Assembly: GCA_937974415.1 (NCBI GenBank)
Contig: CALJXB010000302.1
Span: 1-5,492 of the forward strand
Direction of reading: 5' to 3'
Length of the DNA: 5,492 bases
From: an uncultured Kiloniellales bacterium
GTDB lineage: Bacteria > Pseudomonadota > Alphaproteobacteria > Kiloniellales > JAKSDN01
Below, piece after piece: positions 5,373 to 5,492 of this stretch. A program made the translations under genes and the position numbers. Each line of letters opens with the position of its first letter. The stretch's first letter is position 1. The notes under the pieces were generated by a model, which worked only from the letters and a program-made list of their open reading frames with translations, was not told where the DNA came from and ran no database searches.

Positions 5373-5492
5373 TCAGTCGCGCGCCACGCACATGGCGATG
5401 CCCATGCCGCCGCCGATGCACAAGGTGGCCAGGCCCTTCTTGGCGTCGCGCTTGCCCATTTCGTAGAGCAGCGTGGTCAGCACCCGCGCGCC
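5373..5492 (-). CDS. phaA: Acetyl-CoA acetyltransferase (beta-ketothiolase) PhaA, C-terminal 39 residues
   Basis: PhaA is a cytosolic thiolase that condenses two acetyl-CoA molecules into acetoacetyl-CoA, the first step of polyhydroxybutyrate synthesis and the substrate of PhaB. Only the last 39 codons are inside the window; the gene continues past the right edge and should be about 390 residues in full. The fragment holds the thiolase C-terminal active-site signature [15 protein letters not shown], in which the Cys encoded at 5420-5418 corresponds to the proton-abstracting Cys378 of the Zoogloea enzyme. It begins [12 protein letters not shown], another well-conserved thiolase segment, and ends with the family-typical VARD before TGA at 5375-5373. 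The next gene on the strand is phaB, 50 bp away, so the two are almost surely co-transcribed. The rest of the enzyme, including the acyl-accepting Cys and the His, cannot be checked here. Confidence 0.95.
   Translation of the reverse strand, partial: GARVLTTLLYEMGKRDAKKGLATLCIGGGMGIAMCVARD

Noticed and set aside
4609..5466. A 285-codon plus-strand open frame opposite phaB and phaA
   Set aside because: It is the complement of PhaB, which has its full catalytic tetrad and an excellent ribosome site. No support exists for the antisense frame.

Overview
This 5.5 kb window is GC-rich (roughly two-thirds G+C by eye) bacterial chromosome, densely packed with housekeeping genes. The protein sequences and gene order point to an alphaproteobacterium, probably of the Rhodospirillales/Rhodospirillaceae type: a metX-metW pair, a chorismate mutase directly before hisC, and a phaA-phaB pair. 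The assignment rests on recognised families and gene order, not on a database search. I see no mobile element, CRISPR array, tRNA or rRNA.

Layout. (1) Positions 1-1704, minus strand: a two-gene aromatic/histidine unit, a chorismate mutase followed by hisC (cut by the window's left edge). The two overlap by ATGA, and a strong hairpin sits just before the hisC start. (2) Positions 1705-1856: a divergent intergenic region of about 150 bp with one candidate promoter per direction and a 10-bp palindrome. (3) Positions 1857-3667, plus strand: metX and metW, also overlapping by ATGA. They encode the homoserine acyltransferase that commits homoserine to methionine and its partner protein. (4) Positions 3664-4416, minus strand: a methyltransferase-fold protein of unknown function that converges on metW; the two stop codons share one CTAG. 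(5) Positions 4417-4596: a 180-bp intergenic region with a candidate promoter, a three-arm GGAACC/GGTTCC repeat, and a textbook intrinsic terminator for the pha genes. (6) Positions 4597-5492, minus strand: phaB (acetoacetyl-CoA reductase) preceded by the C-terminal end of phaA (beta-ketothiolase), the first two steps of polyhydroxybutyrate synthesis from acetyl-CoA.

How the genes work together. The left unit makes prephenate from chorismate, and HisC can transaminate histidinol phosphate and, in some bacteria, aromatic keto acids. MetX/MetW feed methionine and therefore SAM, the cofactor of the methyltransferase fold that MetW and the convergent protein share. PhaA/PhaB turn acetyl-CoA into (R)-3-hydroxybutyryl-CoA for carbon storage.

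Most of the window is ordinary. The best leads are the chorismate mutase, whose C-terminal 200 residues look like a shortened, catalytically dead prephenate dehydratase-ACT remnant, and the convergent methyltransferase-like protein, whose SAM-binding motif is eroded. Several small cis structures (hisC hairpin, shared CTAG stops, possible leaderless start, three-arm repeat) are also worth checking. I found no convincing undescribed multi-gene system.
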